Notes: generated from the sequence alone by a model not told the origin. DNA of 64,000 bases from Sphingosinicella sp. CPCC 101087 (GCF_004151485.1 NZ_SBFF01000011.1:70036-134035); one strand, 5' to 3'; counted from the first letter of the stretch, positions 1 through 8,888 are shown. Program-made: numbers and translations.

Positions 1-1
1 C

Positions 2-886
2 TTCCATGCGCCGGTACCGCCCCAGGCCGCGCACGAGGATTTCGATTTCGCCGCCTGTCTCCACGAGGCCGTCGGCGCGCCGTTCGATTTCGAGCTGGAA
101 CATATCGGGTTCTGGGACCTGCGGTTCGCCAATGCCGAGGCTTATTCGAGCGGCCGCGTCTTCATTGCCGGTGATGCCGCGCACAGCCACCCGCCATATG
201 GCGGCTATGGAATCAATCTGGGGTTCGAGGATGCCCGAAATCTCGGATGGAAGCTCGCCGCGACGATCGAGGGATGGGGCGGGCCGTCGCTGCTCGACAG
301 CTACGGCGAGGAACGGCGCGCTATCTTCGCGTCGACGGCGACGGACTTCATCAACCGGCTGATCAACGATGATCGGCGCTTCCTCGAGGCCTTCGATCCC
401 GAGGTGGATCGCGCGGCCTTCGAACAGGAATGGGCCCGCCGCGCCGGCGGCGCCCGCACCGACGTGGGCGCCTACGCGCCGCATTATTCCGGATCGCCGG
501 TCGTCTGGAGCGCGCAAGGGAGCAAGTCGGACGCCAAAGGCGGCCACGACTTCCGGGCACGGGCCGGTCATCATCTGGCGCCGCTTCCCTCGTCCGGCGA
601 AACGACGACCCTGGATTCGCTCGGCTCCGGCTTCACCTTGCTGAACGTGGATGGCGATCCGCAATGGATCGACGCCTTTGCCGCCGCCGCGTCGTCGCTC
701 GGCATTCCGCTCGACATAGCGGACCTGGGCGAGGCCGGCTCTTCCTATCGGGCCGCGATGATCCTCGTTCGCCCGGACGGCTTCGTCGCCTGGGCCGCGG
801 ACGGGCGGATCGAGGAACCTGTCGAGGTCCTCCTGCGCGCGACGGGCGGCGGAAGCGCGAATGCCTCGTCGGCGCGTGCCGCATGA
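2..886 (+). CDS. FAD-dependent aromatic monooxygenase, 5'-truncated by window edge
   Basis: This is the C-terminal ~294 residues of a class A flavoprotein hydroxylase; the N-terminal FAD-binding GxGxxG lies outside the window. The frame is open from base 2. The second FAD motif is plain (GRVFIAGDAAHSHPPYGGYG, followed by NLGFEDARNLGWKL), and the last ~110 residues look like the thioredoxin-like C-terminal domain of phenol/MhpA-type hydroxylases (LLNVDGDP, LVRPDGFVAWAADG). Such enzymes use NAD(P)H and O2 to hydroxylate an aromatic ring in the cytoplasm. An aromatic-acid transporter and two decarboxylases follow on both strands, so a role in aromatic catabolism is inferred. The substrate is unknown. 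Confidence 0.85.
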   Translation, partial: FHAPVPPQAAHEDFDFAACLHEAVGAPFDFELEHIGFWDLRFANAEAYSSGRVFIAGDAAHSHPPYGGYGINLGFEDARNLGWKLAATIEGWGGPSLLDSYGEERRAIFASTATDFINRLINDDRRFLEAFDPEVDRAAFEQEWARRAGGARTDVGAYAPHYSGSPVVWSAQGSKSDAKGGHDFRARAGHHLAPLPSSGETTTLDSLGSGFTLLNVDGDPQWIDAFAAAASSLGIPLDIADLGEAGSSYRAAMILVRPDGFVAWAADGRIEEPVEVLLRATGGGSANASSARAA

Positions 887-1067
887 GTCGCTTCGCGCAA
901 GCAACCCTCCCCGCGCCGAACCGAGTCCCGCGCGCGGTGCGGCACCTCGTTGACAGGCCACCTGCCAGCGCGGATATGTTCACACGTCTGATTAACAGCT
1001 TCGATGGCGGTGAAGAGCGGGCGACGAGAGGCCCCGGCGCCGCCATGTCGATGAGGATGGCCGGATC

Positions 1068-2447
1068 ATGAAGAAGGTGAACGTTCAGGAGGCGATCGAC
1101 GAGGCGAAGCTCTCGTCGCTGCAGATCTTCCTGCTTTCCGCCTGCACGGCGATCATGCTGTTCGACGGGCTCGACATGTACATGCTCGGCAAGCTCGCCC
1201 CGGCGGTAGCCGAGTCGTTCGGGCAGCCGACCAGCTCGATGGCGACGGTCTTCTTCTTTCAGCAGATCGGGCTTGCCGCCGGCGCCTTTCTCATCAGTCC
1301 GCTCGCCGATCGCTACGGCCGCAAGCCAATGCTGCTGTGGAGCACGTTCGCATTCGGCCTGCTCACCCTCGCCGCGGTGTGGGCGCAGAGCATCTACCAA
1401 GTCGCCGTGCTCCGCGGGCTGGCCGGGCTCTTCCTGGCCTCCATCATTCCCAATGTGGTGGCCCTGCTCACCGAATATGCGCCGTCGAGGAACCGCTCCA
1501 CATTCGTGACGATCGCCTTCACCGGATTCTCCAGCGGCGGCGCGGTCGCTTCCGGAATCGTGATCTGGCTGCTCGACAGCCACGGATGGCAGAGCGCGTT
1601 CTGGATCGGCGGCCTCACGCCGCTGCTGCTGCTCCCGATCCTCAATTTCTGCATTCCCGAGTCGATCCAGTTCAGGGTCCAGCGCAACCCTCGCGATCCG
1701 AGCATCGGGAGGACTCTCGCGCGGATCAATCCGGCGCTCGCGCTCGCCCCCGATGCCGAGTTCGTGAGCAGCGCGAGGAAGTCCGACGATCGCAAGGGGC
1801 GCCTCATCGACGTCTTCACCGAGGGCCGCGGCGCCGTCACCGCGATCCTGTGGATGGTCTATTTCATCGCTCTGTCCTCCATCGCCTTGTTCACCTCCTT
1901 CGTCCCGACCTTTTTCTACGAACTGGGCGGCGTGACCCTCCAGGCCTATGCCGCCGTGTCGCTCATCTCGCTCGTGGTCGGCCTGGTCGGCTCGTCGACC
2001 ATCGGGACGCTGATGGATCGCTTTCGGCCGATACCGGTCATTGCCGGCCTCTACTTCATCGATTCGATCCTGCTCGTCCTGATGGGCTGGCTTCCGTTCG
2101 GAAGCGCCGCCTCCCTGGTCGTCTTTGCCGGCTGGGGCTATTGCAAGGGCGCCGGCCAGGCGGGGATCAACGCCATCTGCGCCCAAGTCTATCCGGCCAA
2201 GATCCGCACGACCGGCGTCGGCTGGGCGTTCGGGATCGGCCGGTTCGGAGGCATCTTCGCTCCGCTGGTCGGAGGGCTGATGCTGAGCGCGTCCCTGTCT
2301 TTGGTCCAGGTCTTCATCGTGCTCGCGCTGATGCCGCTCGCCCTCACCTTCCTGCTCCTCGCGCTCGGCTTCGTCCTGGCGCGGCAGCAGAAAGCGGAGG
2401 AAGACGCGGATCGACTTCCGCTCGTCGGCGAGACGAAGCCCGCCTGA
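1068..2447 (+). CDS. MFS transporter, aromatic acid:H+ symporter (AAHS) family
   Basis: This 459-residue inner-membrane protein has about 12 hydrophobic segments, the usual MFS length. TM1 carries the DGxD motif of the AAHS family (LFDGLDMYMLG), and the loop 2-3 signature is DRYGRKP. AAHS members such as PcaK or VanK import protocatechuate, 4-hydroxybenzoate or vanillate with protons. The gene lies between a flavin monooxygenase and a LigW-like decarboxylase, all on the plus strand, so it probably imports the substrate of that short pathway. The start follows only a weak purine stretch (GAGGATGG). The family call is strong; the transported compound is not known. Confidence 0.85.
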   Translation: MKKVNVQEAIDEAKLSSLQIFLLSACTAIMLFDGLDMYMLGKLAPAVAESFGQPTSSMATVFFFQQIGLAAGAFLISPLADRYGRKPMLLWSTFAFGLLTLAAVWAQSIYQVAVLRGLAGLFLASIIPNVVALLTEYAPSRNRSTFVTIAFTGFSSGGAVASGIVIWLLDSHGWQSAFWIGGLTPLLLLPILNFCIPESIQFRVQRNPRDPSIGRTLARINPALALAPDAEFVSSARKSDDRKGRLIDVFTEGRGAVTAILWMVYFIALSSIALFTSFVPTFFYELGGVTLQAYAAVSLISLVVGLVGSSTIGTLMDRFRPIPVIAGLYFIDSILLVLMGWLPFGSAASLVVFAGWGYCKGAGQAGINAICAQVYPAKIRTTGVGWAFGIGRFGGIFAPLVGGLMLSASLSLVQVFIVLALMPLALTFLLLALGFVLARQQKAEEDADRLPLVGETKPA

Positions 2448-2493
2448 CCGGTCCGTCAACGTCACGGCCGCTGCGGCCCGAACTGGAGAGAAT

Positions 2494-3615
2494 ATGGCTC
2501 GATATCATGCCAGCGTGGGCGGCATGGACGGCATCGAAGGTCAGTCGACGTCGGCCCTGAAGCTGCCGCACCGCGAGATCGACCGCAACCCGGCCTATAA
2601 GCGGATCGCGACCGAGGAGGCCTGGAGCATCCCGGAGATCGTCGAGGCGCAGATGGACTGGCTGAAATCGGCCTGCCCGCCCGACGACACTTCTCTTCGA
2701 ATGGCCGGCCTGTTCGCCGGCTTCGACCAGCTTCAGCACGAATTGTGCGAAGTCGGACCGGAGCGGATTTCGCGGATGGACGAGCTCGGGATCGACCATC
2801 AGCTGCTGCTCCTGACTGCACCTGGCGTGCAGGTCCTCGACCCGGCGCGCGGCCGGGAACTGGCGGCGCTCTCCAACGACCGGCTGGCCGAGGCATGCCG
2901 CAAATATCCCGACCGCTTCTCCGGTCTGCTGGCTTTCGCGCCTCAGGACGTGCCCGGCGCCGTCGCCGAGATCGAGCGCGGAATGACGAAGCTGGGGCTC
3001 AAGGGCGCGGTGGTGAACAGCCATACGCAGGGACGCTATCTGGACGAGCCGCAGTTCCTGCCCATCCTCGAAGCGCTCGAAGCGCATGATGCGGCGCTGT
3101 ACATTCACCCCACGGTGCCGCCACGGCAGATGGCGCAACCCTACGAGTATCGCGGAATGGCCGGAGCGCTTTCCGGCTTCACCCACGAAGTGTGGGTGCA
3201 CACGATGGGCCTGATCCTTTCGGGCGCCTTCGACCGATTCCCGAAGCTGAGGCTCGTCATCGGCCATATGGGCGAGGCCATGCCGCTCCACCTCTATCGT
3301 TTCGACTGGATGCAGAACAATGCGGACGGCAAGCCCGGACTTCGCGGCGGGCAGCCCCCGATCCGGCTTCGCCACAAGATCTCCCATTACTTCCGCAACA
3401 ATATTTGGATCACCACCAGCGGCGTAGCCTGGGAGCCCGCGATCAAATTCTGCCAGGAAGTGCTGGGCCCGGAGCGCGTGCTCTACGCGACGGACTTTCC
3501 CTATCAGGTCTCAGCGGACGAGGTCGCGTCCTACGATGCGCTCGATATCCCGCCGGAACACAAGAAGATGCTCATGGAGACGAATGCGACCGACGTATTC
3601 CGGCTCGAACTCTAG
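2494..3615 (+). CDS. LigW-like amidohydrolase-superfamily decarboxylase
   Basis: This 373-residue protein belongs to the non-hydrolytic decarboxylase branch of the amidohydrolase superfamily (5-carboxyvanillate decarboxylase LigW, gamma-resorcylate decarboxylase, ACMSD). Visible metal or active-site motifs are RIATEEAW near residue 36, YIHP near 205, GHMGEAMP near 260 and ATDFPY near 333. The stretch GVAWEPAIKFCQ closely matches my recollection of Sphingobium LigW. LigW is a Mn-dependent enzyme that removes CO2 from an aromatic acid in lignin-biphenyl breakdown. A GGAGAG ribosome-binding site precedes the ATG. A paralogue lies convergently downstream. Substrate assignment would need a phylogeny; a related resorcylate or carboxyvanillate acid is likely. 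Confidence 0.8.
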   Translation: MARYHASVGGMDGIEGQSTSALKLPHREIDRNPAYKRIATEEAWSIPEIVEAQMDWLKSACPPDDTSLRMAGLFAGFDQLQHELCEVGPERISRMDELGIDHQLLLLTAPGVQVLDPARGRELAALSNDRLAEACRKYPDRFSGLLAFAPQDVPGAVAEIERGMTKLGLKGAVVNSHTQGRYLDEPQFLPILEALEAHDAALYIHPTVPPRQMAQPYEYRGMAGALSGFTHEVWVHTMGLILSGAFDRFPKLRLVIGHMGEAMPLHLYRFDWMQNNADGKPGLRGGQPPIRLRHKISHYFRNNIWITTSGVAWEPAIKFCQEVLGPERVLYATDFPYQVSADEVASYDALDIPPEHKKMLMETNATDVFRLEL

Positions 3616-3693
3616 GTTCCAGGCTTCGCATCGTTGAGACGAACCCCGTTCCCAACCTTCTTCGAACGATGCTGCAGGAAGCCCCTGCCCCTT

Positions 3694-4734
3694 TCAGGCG
3701 CGCTCCATTTCGAGTTCGTCCGCAAGAGGCGCGATGTTGAAGATGCGCTCGGCATTGCCGGCGTAGATCTTCGTGCGATCCTCGTCGCTGAGCGGCGCCC
3801 GGTCCATGAATTCGACCGCCTCCGGCGTGGTCTGATAGGGATAATCTATCGCCCACATGATGTTGTCGATGCCGACCGCCTCGATGCAGAAAGCGAGCGC
3901 CTTGTCCCAGTTCATGCCGCTGGTGGTGATCGCCATGTTGCGCCGCATATATTCGCCCGGGAGCAGCTCGAGCTTCGGCCGGTTGGAGCCGCTGGCGAAC
4001 ATGTAGTCGAGCCGCCACTGCCAGAAGGGCAGGCCCTCGCCCATGTGACCCAGCACGAGGCGCAAGCCGGGGAAGCGATCGAAGACGCCCGACATGATCA
4101 GCCGGACGGCGTGGAGCCCGGTCTCGGCGCCATAGCCCCACATCGCCGTTTCGAGACCATATTTGAGATAGGGACCGGCCATGCCGCGCGAAGGGGCGCG
4201 CGGATGGAGGTAGATCGGCGCTCCGCTCGCGGCCGCGGCTTCGAAGATCGGGAGATATTTCTCCTCGTCCAGATATTCGTCATTGGTATGCGAGTTGATC
4301 ATCACTCCGTTGAGGCCGAGCTTTCCCATGGCGCGCTCCACCTCCAGCGCGGCCGCCTCCGGGTCCTGCGGCGCGATCGTCGCGAGCCCGGCGAACCGGC
4401 GGGGATGCCGCGCGACCAGCTCCGCCAGCCGGTCGTTGCTGTCGCGCGCCATCGCCGCCGCACGGTCCGGCGCGAACATCTGCACCCCCGGTGAGGTCAA
4501 GGCCAGCACATGCATGTCGACACCCTCGGCATCCATGATCGCGAGACGCTCGTCGTCGAGATCGAGCAGCTGCCGCTTCACCCGCTGGGCGAAGGGGTTG
4601 GCCGACCCAGCCATCATTCCCCAGAAGGGCGCGTCGGCACTGTCGTCGCCGGCGGCAATCCGGTCGGCGAGCGCCTCGAGCTGTTCCGGGGTGGCAAAGG
4701 CTTCTTCGGTGGCAATGCGGCGCTGACGTTGCAT
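3694..4734 (-). CDS. LigW-like amidohydrolase-superfamily decarboxylase (paralogue)
   Basis: This 346-residue protein is the second LigW-type enzyme, convergent with the first. It shows RIATEEAF at the N-terminus, YLHP, GHMGEGLPFW and AIDYPYQ, the metal- and substrate-binding motifs of Mn-dependent aromatic decarboxylases. The start was set at the internal ATG because AGGAGG sits 5 nt upstream of it; the longer frame to 4761 lacks such a site. The two proteins share their architecture throughout, but residues near the pocket differ (WGYGAE against SGFTHE), so they may act on different acids or on successive steps. The TonB gene upstream is co-directional but 79 nt away and probably separate. 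Confidence 0.8.
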   Translation of the reverse strand: MQRQRRIATEEAFATPEQLEALADRIAAGDDSADAPFWGMMAGSANPFAQRVKRQLLDLDDERLAIMDAEGVDMHVLALTSPGVQMFAPDRAAAMARDSNDRLAELVARHPRRFAGLATIAPQDPEAAALEVERAMGKLGLNGVMINSHTNDEYLDEEKYLPIFEAAAASGAPIYLHPRAPSRGMAGPYLKYGLETAMWGYGAETGLHAVRLIMSGVFDRFPGLRLVLGHMGEGLPFWQWRLDYMFASGSNRPKLELLPGEYMRRNMAITTSGMNWDKALAFCIEAVGIDNIMWAIDYPYQTTPEAVEFMDRAPLSDEDRTKIYAGNAERIFNIAPLADELEMERA

Positions 4735-4813
4735 GGTCTCCTCCTGCGCGAGGCGTGACATTGGTAAGACGTCTTAGCAAGTGGCTCGCGCGCGATGCCT
4801 TGGCGCCGATCCC

Positions 4814-5557
4814 TCAGTCCGGGCCTATCCACCACCGCTGTACCCAGCCGCTGACGTCCGCCACCCGGTTGCCCTGCGCGTCACGCGCCGGCTCGTAGCG
4901 GAATCGCTGCATGATCAGGCGGCAGGTCGTCTCGTCCAGCTCCGGATGCCCGCTCGATTGCTCGACCCTGCAGCCGATGACCCTCCCGTCGGCCGCAACC
5001 TGAACCCGAGCGAACACCTGCCCTTCCGCTCCGGATCGGAGCGCGCCACGCGGATAGTCCCGGTTCCGAATCCGCCCGCGGAGCAGGCGCGGGCGTGTCG
5101 CCGCGCCCCCCGCGCCGACGCCGGTGCCCGATCCGCCGGCGCCGGTCCCCGTTCCGCTTCCGCCCGCGCCGGTGCCCGGCCCCGGCACGGGCGCGGCGCC
5201 GGCGAAGGGCCTGGTCCCCTGCCCCGCCACGGACGCGGCAGGAACATGCGGCCTTTCGATCGGCACGACCGGCTCGGGCGCGACCACCGGCGTAGGATCG
5301 GCCTTCAGCGCCGGCGGCGCGGCCGCGCCCTCCTCCGCTTCGCTCGGTATCTCGGCCGGTGCCTTCTCTTCCGCGGGCGGAGGCGGCGGTTCGATGACCT
5401 CGAACAGCTGGAGTTCCTCGGCGACGCGCACGGGCAGGTCGAAACGCAAGCCAGAGACGATCAGCCACGCGAGCAGGACGTGGACCAGCATCACGGCCAC
5501 GGCAGGCTTCAGCCGGTTGCCGGTCTCGTAGCGACGGGTACGGACAAGCTCGGTCAC
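4814..5557 (-). CDS. tonB: TonB family energy-transducing protein
   Basis: This 247-residue protein has the TonB plan: a short cytoplasmic tail, one TM segment at about residues 19-37 (VAVMLVHVLLAWLIVSGL), a Pro/Glu/Ala-rich periplasmic spacer with PPPPP near residue 57, a Gly-Thr-rich linker (GTGAGGSGTG repeats), and a C-terminal TonB domain with YPRGALRSGAEGQVFARVQV and final RFRYEP...WWIGPD. TonB couples the ExbBD proton-motive complex to outer-membrane receptors. No exbB or exbD is adjacent. A TonB-dependent receptor lies at the far end of the window, but pairing is speculative. The start is GTG with no clear ribosome-binding site. Confidence 0.85.
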   Translation of the reverse strand: MTELVRTRRYETGNRLKPAVAVMLVHVLLAWLIVSGLRFDLPVRVAEELQLFEVIEPPPPPAEEKAPAEIPSEAEEGAAAPPALKADPTPVVAPEPVVPIERPHVPAASVAGQGTRPFAGAAPVPGPGTGAGGSGTGTGAGGSGTGVGAGGAATRPRLLRGRIRNRDYPRGALRSGAEGQVFARVQVAADGRVIGCRVEQSSGHPELDETTCRLIMQRFRYEPARDAQGNRVADVSGWVQRWWIGPD

Positions 5558-5711
5558 CTGACAAATATAGGGCTGCGCCTGCGTGAGGCGAGACCTCCCG
5601 ACCGGTCACGCCGGCCGGGCGCATCCGGGCATTGCATTCCCGGGAGTGTCTCCCTAAATGGCGCCTCTCGCGGTCGGGCCGTCAGGCCTCCGCGCCTCGC
5701 CAGGCGGCGAT

Positions 5712-5787
<76 letters not shown>

Positions 5788-5902
5788 CCTTTTCAAGCCC
5801 ATAGCAGCCCCCACCCTCCTTCTCGAAATGAAAAGGTAGCAGGCTAGGTAGTGAGCGCCCGGTGGCTAAATCGCTCGTCTACCTTGACGAGTTGCGATCC
5901 TG

Positions 5903-6424
5903 TTACCGGGTCGGCGGCATGCTCTCGGGAATGGCGTGAACGCGGCGGCGATTGGCATCGATCAGCTCGAACTCCGGCGAGCCCCTAAACGTTGTGAGCC
6001 TTGCCCCCGCGCCATTGCGGTGCATGACGAACAGGCTTGCTCCGGCATCGGGGTTGGCCACGACTTTGAACACCTCGCCGCCTTCGGCGCCGTCCAAGGT
6101 CAGGAGGGCCTCACCTCCGACGTCGGTCGTGCCGTAGCCACCGCGTTCGTTGCCGTCTGGTCCATTCAGGATGATCCCCGAGATCGCGCCGGCCCGTGGT
6201 TGGCGAGAGCCGCGGGACACCGGGTCAGGAACCGGCGCGCCGATGATTACCCGCTCCACTCCCCTCTCATCGACCACGGTGAGGCTTCGAACACGAAGAT
6301 TTTCATTCTGCGGCAGCGCAGTAGCCGCCACCAGGAACAGGCTAACAACGCCGATCGAGCCGGCCCCCAACCAACGCACCGCTCGGCGCAGGCGGCGAAC
6401 CTCATCCCTCATCTGCTCTTCCAT
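5903..6424 (-). CDS. Membrane-anchored hypothetical protein
   Basis: This protein is 173 residues from the ATG at 6424, which has GGGAGG upstream; a longer in-frame start at 6451 lacks one. A charged N-terminal tail with Arg repeats is followed by a single TM segment at about residues 21-40 (GAGSIGVVSLFLVAATAL). The exported part has a repetitive beta-rich character with the phrases VVDERGVERVIIGAPVPDP, GIILNGPDGNERGGYGT and ALLTLDG, typical of an uncharacterised anchored family found in several phyla. No catalytic motif is visible. It stands alone between tRNA-Lys and a decayed region, so its role is unknown. Confidence 0.65.
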   Translation of the reverse strand: MEEQMRDEVRRLRRAVRWLGAGSIGVVSLFLVAATALPQNENLRVRSLTVVDERGVERVIIGAPVPDPVSRGSRQPRAGAISGIILNGPDGNERGGYGTTDVGGEALLTLDGAEGGEVFKVVANPDAGASLFVMHRNGAGARLTTFRGSPEFELIDANRRRVHAIPESMPPTR

Positions 6425-6750
6425 CACGTCCTCCCGGCAAAAGCCAATCACGTTGCCCCGCCCGGCTTATGATGTCTGAGATCGACTTTTCCGCTACATT
6501 TGTAGCACCCACATTGGGCATGGGCGTCGCTACTCCCGGCCTGATAGCTCCGCAATCGAGCCGCGCTGGCTGGCGGCGGATGCGCCAAGGAGGCTTATTC
6601 GTTGACGGCCGCGAGAAATGATCGTGCTGATCAGCGCTGCGACGAGGTCTTCAGGCAGCGCGGCACGGGTTCATGGATGGCGGCTGCACTGCCAGACCCG
6701 ACGCGACAGCACCGGCCAGATCAAGGCTTTCCAACATGCGCCTGGCCGAG

Positions 6751-6851
6751 GAACGCTCGGAGTCGCTGGAGGCATCCGTTCAAATAGGCCGCGCGCTTTC
6801 GGAAGCTCCTTCTCATGATCGGCGGGAGGAAGGTTGCAGGCTGACCGCGCC
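6751..6851 (+). pseudogene. Deletion scar: fused fragments of a copy of the 8889 gene and map
   Basis: 6751-6813 matches 8991-9052, inside the orphan gene at 8889, at about 89% by eye with one inserted base that breaks the frame. Immediately after it, 6815-6851 matches 10748-10784, the 3' end and stop of map, at about 86% (5 mismatches in 37). The two pieces are adjacent here but 1.7 kb apart at the intact locus. The simplest reading is an old duplicate of the orphan/parD-like/map block that lost its middle. Weak similarity may continue for tens of bases on both sides. Confidence 0.75.
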
Positions 6852-6960
6852 AGCATAGCCGGTCGCAGTGCCAGCTATCCGGGGGCCGCTCAGTAATCGT
6901 GGCAGAGCGCCAGCAGCCTATAGCAACCGCTACTGCTTCCCAACCTCACACTCGGCAGGT

Positions 6961-6989
6961 CGCGAGGTTCAATTCCTCGCGCGTCCCCA
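6961..6989 (+). pseudogene. tRNA 3'-end remnant (T-arm plus acceptor strand)
   Basis: CGAGG-TTCAATT-CCTCG forms a canonical T stem and seven-base T loop, followed by CGCGTCC and CCA-like CCCA. No matching 5' acceptor, D-arm or anticodon arm can be folded upstream, so this is only the 3' part. Such tails are typical attachment-site or island-edge relics. It is similar but not identical to the tRNA-Lys 3' end at 5777-5787. Confidence 0.5.
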
Positions 6990-7216
6990 TCAGCGGAATA
7001 CGGGCGAGGCCTCGAGCGCCTCAAACCGGCCTTAGCGCAAGTGCCGCCGTACCGATCCCTCATCACGTCGCGGCACTCAACGATTGATGCTTTTGAGAGA
7101 CGGCGCAACGTCGGACACGTCCCGCCACTTCGTAAATATGGTTCGCAAGCCTCTTGCTTCAAGGCCCCGGCCGTCCCGTAGAAGGCAGGCCCCTTACTGA
7201 TTGCGCGAGGTGGCAT

Positions 7217-8686
7217 ATGCAAATGTCCAAACATGAGGTCGCCATTGCCGGAGGCGGCCCGACCGGCTTGATGCTGGCAGGTGAATTGGCTCTGGCGGGC
7301 GTCGATGTCGCAATAATCGAGCGGCGCGTGAACCAAGACGTCGAGGGCTCTCGCGCAGGCGGACTGCATCCCCGATCGATCGAAGTCCTCGACCAGCGTG
7401 GCATCGCCGAACGCTTCGTGTCGCAAGGCGAAAAGCACCACGTCGTGCTGTTTGCCGGAACCGTTCTCGATGCCAGCGATCGCCCGACCCGCCACAACTA
7501 CACGCTCGCCTTGTGGCAGGAAAAGATCGAGCGCATCCTGGCCGATTGGGTTTCAGCCCTGGCGGTGAAGACTTATCGCGGTTGTGCGGTAACGAGTTTC
7601 GTGCAGGCCGATGAGCACGTTAATATCGAGTTGAGCGATGGCCGGATGCTCCAGTCGAAATATCTCGTCGGGTGCGACGGCGGCCGCAGCCTGGTCCGCA
7701 AGGCAGCCGGTATCGATTTCACAGGATGGGAGCCTGCCCTCAGCTATCTGATCTTCGAGGCCAGCATGGCAGACGAGCCGGCACTGGGCATGCGCCATGG
7801 CGAGAGAGGCGTCTATGCCCTCGGCAAGCTGGACGACGGGGATCGCGTCCGCGGCGTCGTGACCGAGCAGCGCCTCGAACGAGACGACAGTCCAACCGGC
7901 GACCAGCTTCGCGAGGCGCTCACTGCCGCTTACGGAACGGACTTCGGCGTCCATGACATCACCTGGCTCTCGCGATTCACCGATGCGGCGCGACAGGCCG
8001 CCTCCTACCGCAAAGGGCGGGTGCTGCTGGCCGGAGACGCCGCCCACGTGCACTCGCCGGTCGGCGGACAAGGCCTCAACATCGGCTTGCAGGATGCGGT
8101 CAACCTGGGATGGAAGCTGTCGCAGGTGATCAAGGGCATTTCTCCGGACCGCCTGCTCGACACCTATCATGCGGAGCGGCACCCGGTCGGAGCGGCCTTG
8201 CTCAAGCACACCCTGGCGCTCACGGCGCTCAGCCGCGGCGACGACCGAACCAATGCCCTGCGCGACCTCATGGCCACAGCGATGCAGATGGACGAACCGC
8301 GCAAATGGTATTCGGCCATGATGTCCGGCCTCGACATTCGCTACGACCTTGGCGAGGGGCACCCGTTGCTCGGCCGCCGCATGCCCGACCTGGATATCGC
8401 TACCGCCGCCGGGCCCATGCGGATCTTCGAGCTCCTGCATGATGGGCGACCGGTGCTGCTCAACTTCGGGAAACCCGGCGGGCTCGCCAACGAAGGATGG
8501 ACAGATCGCGTCAAGCTGGTCGACGCAAGTTTCGACGGCGTGTGCGAGCTTCCCGTCATCGGCCCGGTCTCGGCCCCAACTTCTGTGCTGATCCGGCCGG
8601 ACGGGCACGTGGCATGGGTCGGAGACGGAGACTCCGAAGGCCTCTTCGATGCCCTCGAAACCTGGTTCGGCGGTCACAGCGTTTAG
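7217..8686 (+). CDS. FAD-dependent monooxygenase, rifampicin/aromatic hydroxylase type
   Basis: This complete 489-residue class A flavoprotein monooxygenase starts at the ATG at 7217, where a GAGGTGG ribosome-binding site lies just upstream; the longer frame from 7154 has none. Motifs in order are VAIAGGGPTGLMLAGELAL (FAD), YLVGCDGGRSLVRKAAGI (DG motif) and GRVLLAGDAAHVHSPVGGQG (GD motif). The last ~110 residues form a thioredoxin-like C-terminal domain (VLIRPDGHVAWVGDG). Relatives hydroxylate polyketides, phenols or rifampicin using NAD(P)H and O2. It lies between two copies of a duplicated block, one decayed, suggesting rearrangement. The substrate cannot be read from sequence. Confidence 0.85.
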   Translation: MQMSKHEVAIAGGGPTGLMLAGELALAGVDVAIIERRVNQDVEGSRAGGLHPRSIEVLDQRGIAERFVSQGEKHHVVLFAGTVLDASDRPTRHNYTLALWQEKIERILADWVSALAVKTYRGCAVTSFVQADEHVNIELSDGRMLQSKYLVGCDGGRSLVRKAAGIDFTGWEPALSYLIFEASMADEPALGMRHGERGVYALGKLDDGDRVRGVVTEQRLERDDSPTGDQLREALTAAYGTDFGVHDITWLSRFTDAARQAASYRKGRVLLAGDAAHVHSPVGGQGLNIGLQDAVNLGWKLSQVIKGISPDRLLDTYHAERHPVGAALLKHTLALTALSRGDDRTNALRDLMATAMQMDEPRKWYSAMMSGLDIRYDLGEGHPLLGRRMPDLDIATAAGPMRIFELLHDGRPVLLNFGKPGGLANEGWTDRVKLVDASFDGVCELPVIGPVSAPTSVLIRPDGHVAWVGDGDSEGLFDALETWFGGHSV

Positions 8687-8767
8687 CGAGCCGCCGCGAA
8701 GAGAAGCCGCGGCTGCAGGTGGCAGCGATCCGCCAAGCGCCCGCCTCGGTCGATCGACAAGCTCGCC

Positions 8768-8796
8768 CCGGATCCGGAAATCAGATCCGGATCCGG
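8768..8796. repeat. Paired self-complementary decamer CCGGATCCGG
   Basis: CCGGATCCGG occurs at 8768-8777 and again at 8787-8796, separated by AAATCAGAT. Each decamer is its own reverse complement, so the arms are both direct and inverted repeats and can form a perfect 10-bp hairpin with a 9-nt loop. It lies 80 nt after the monooxygenase stop. There is no T-run, so intrinsic termination is uncertain; a binding site is equally possible. Confidence 0.6.
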
Positions 8797-8888
8797 TGGC
8801 GATGCTCGGGCTTGCGACGGCGAAAGAAACGAGAATAAGAGAAAAAGCTCGGAGCGGTGAGCGCGCCTGACGCAGATGGACGCCCGAC

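Larger units (their letters stand above)
6425..7216. other. Gene-poor, decayed region
   Basis: About 790 bp have no convincing intact gene. The region holds a scarred partial copy of genes found 2-4 kb downstream (6751-6851) and a tRNA-like T-arm and acceptor tail (6961-6989). The short frames here lack ribosome-binding sites and coding character. The last ~200 bp should contain the promoter of the monooxygenase, but no convincing -35/-10 pair stands out. Confidence 0.6.

Noticed and set aside
633-2465. 610-residue minus-strand frame over the AAHS transporter
   Set aside because: It is an antisense shadow of the MFS gene with Glu/Arg/Gly-rich, low-complexity translation and no domain.
5642-5654. 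GGGAG-TGT-CTCCC hairpin as a terminator before tRNA-Lys
   Set aside because: The stem is only 5 bp, with no T-run and no gene ending just before it on the plus strand.
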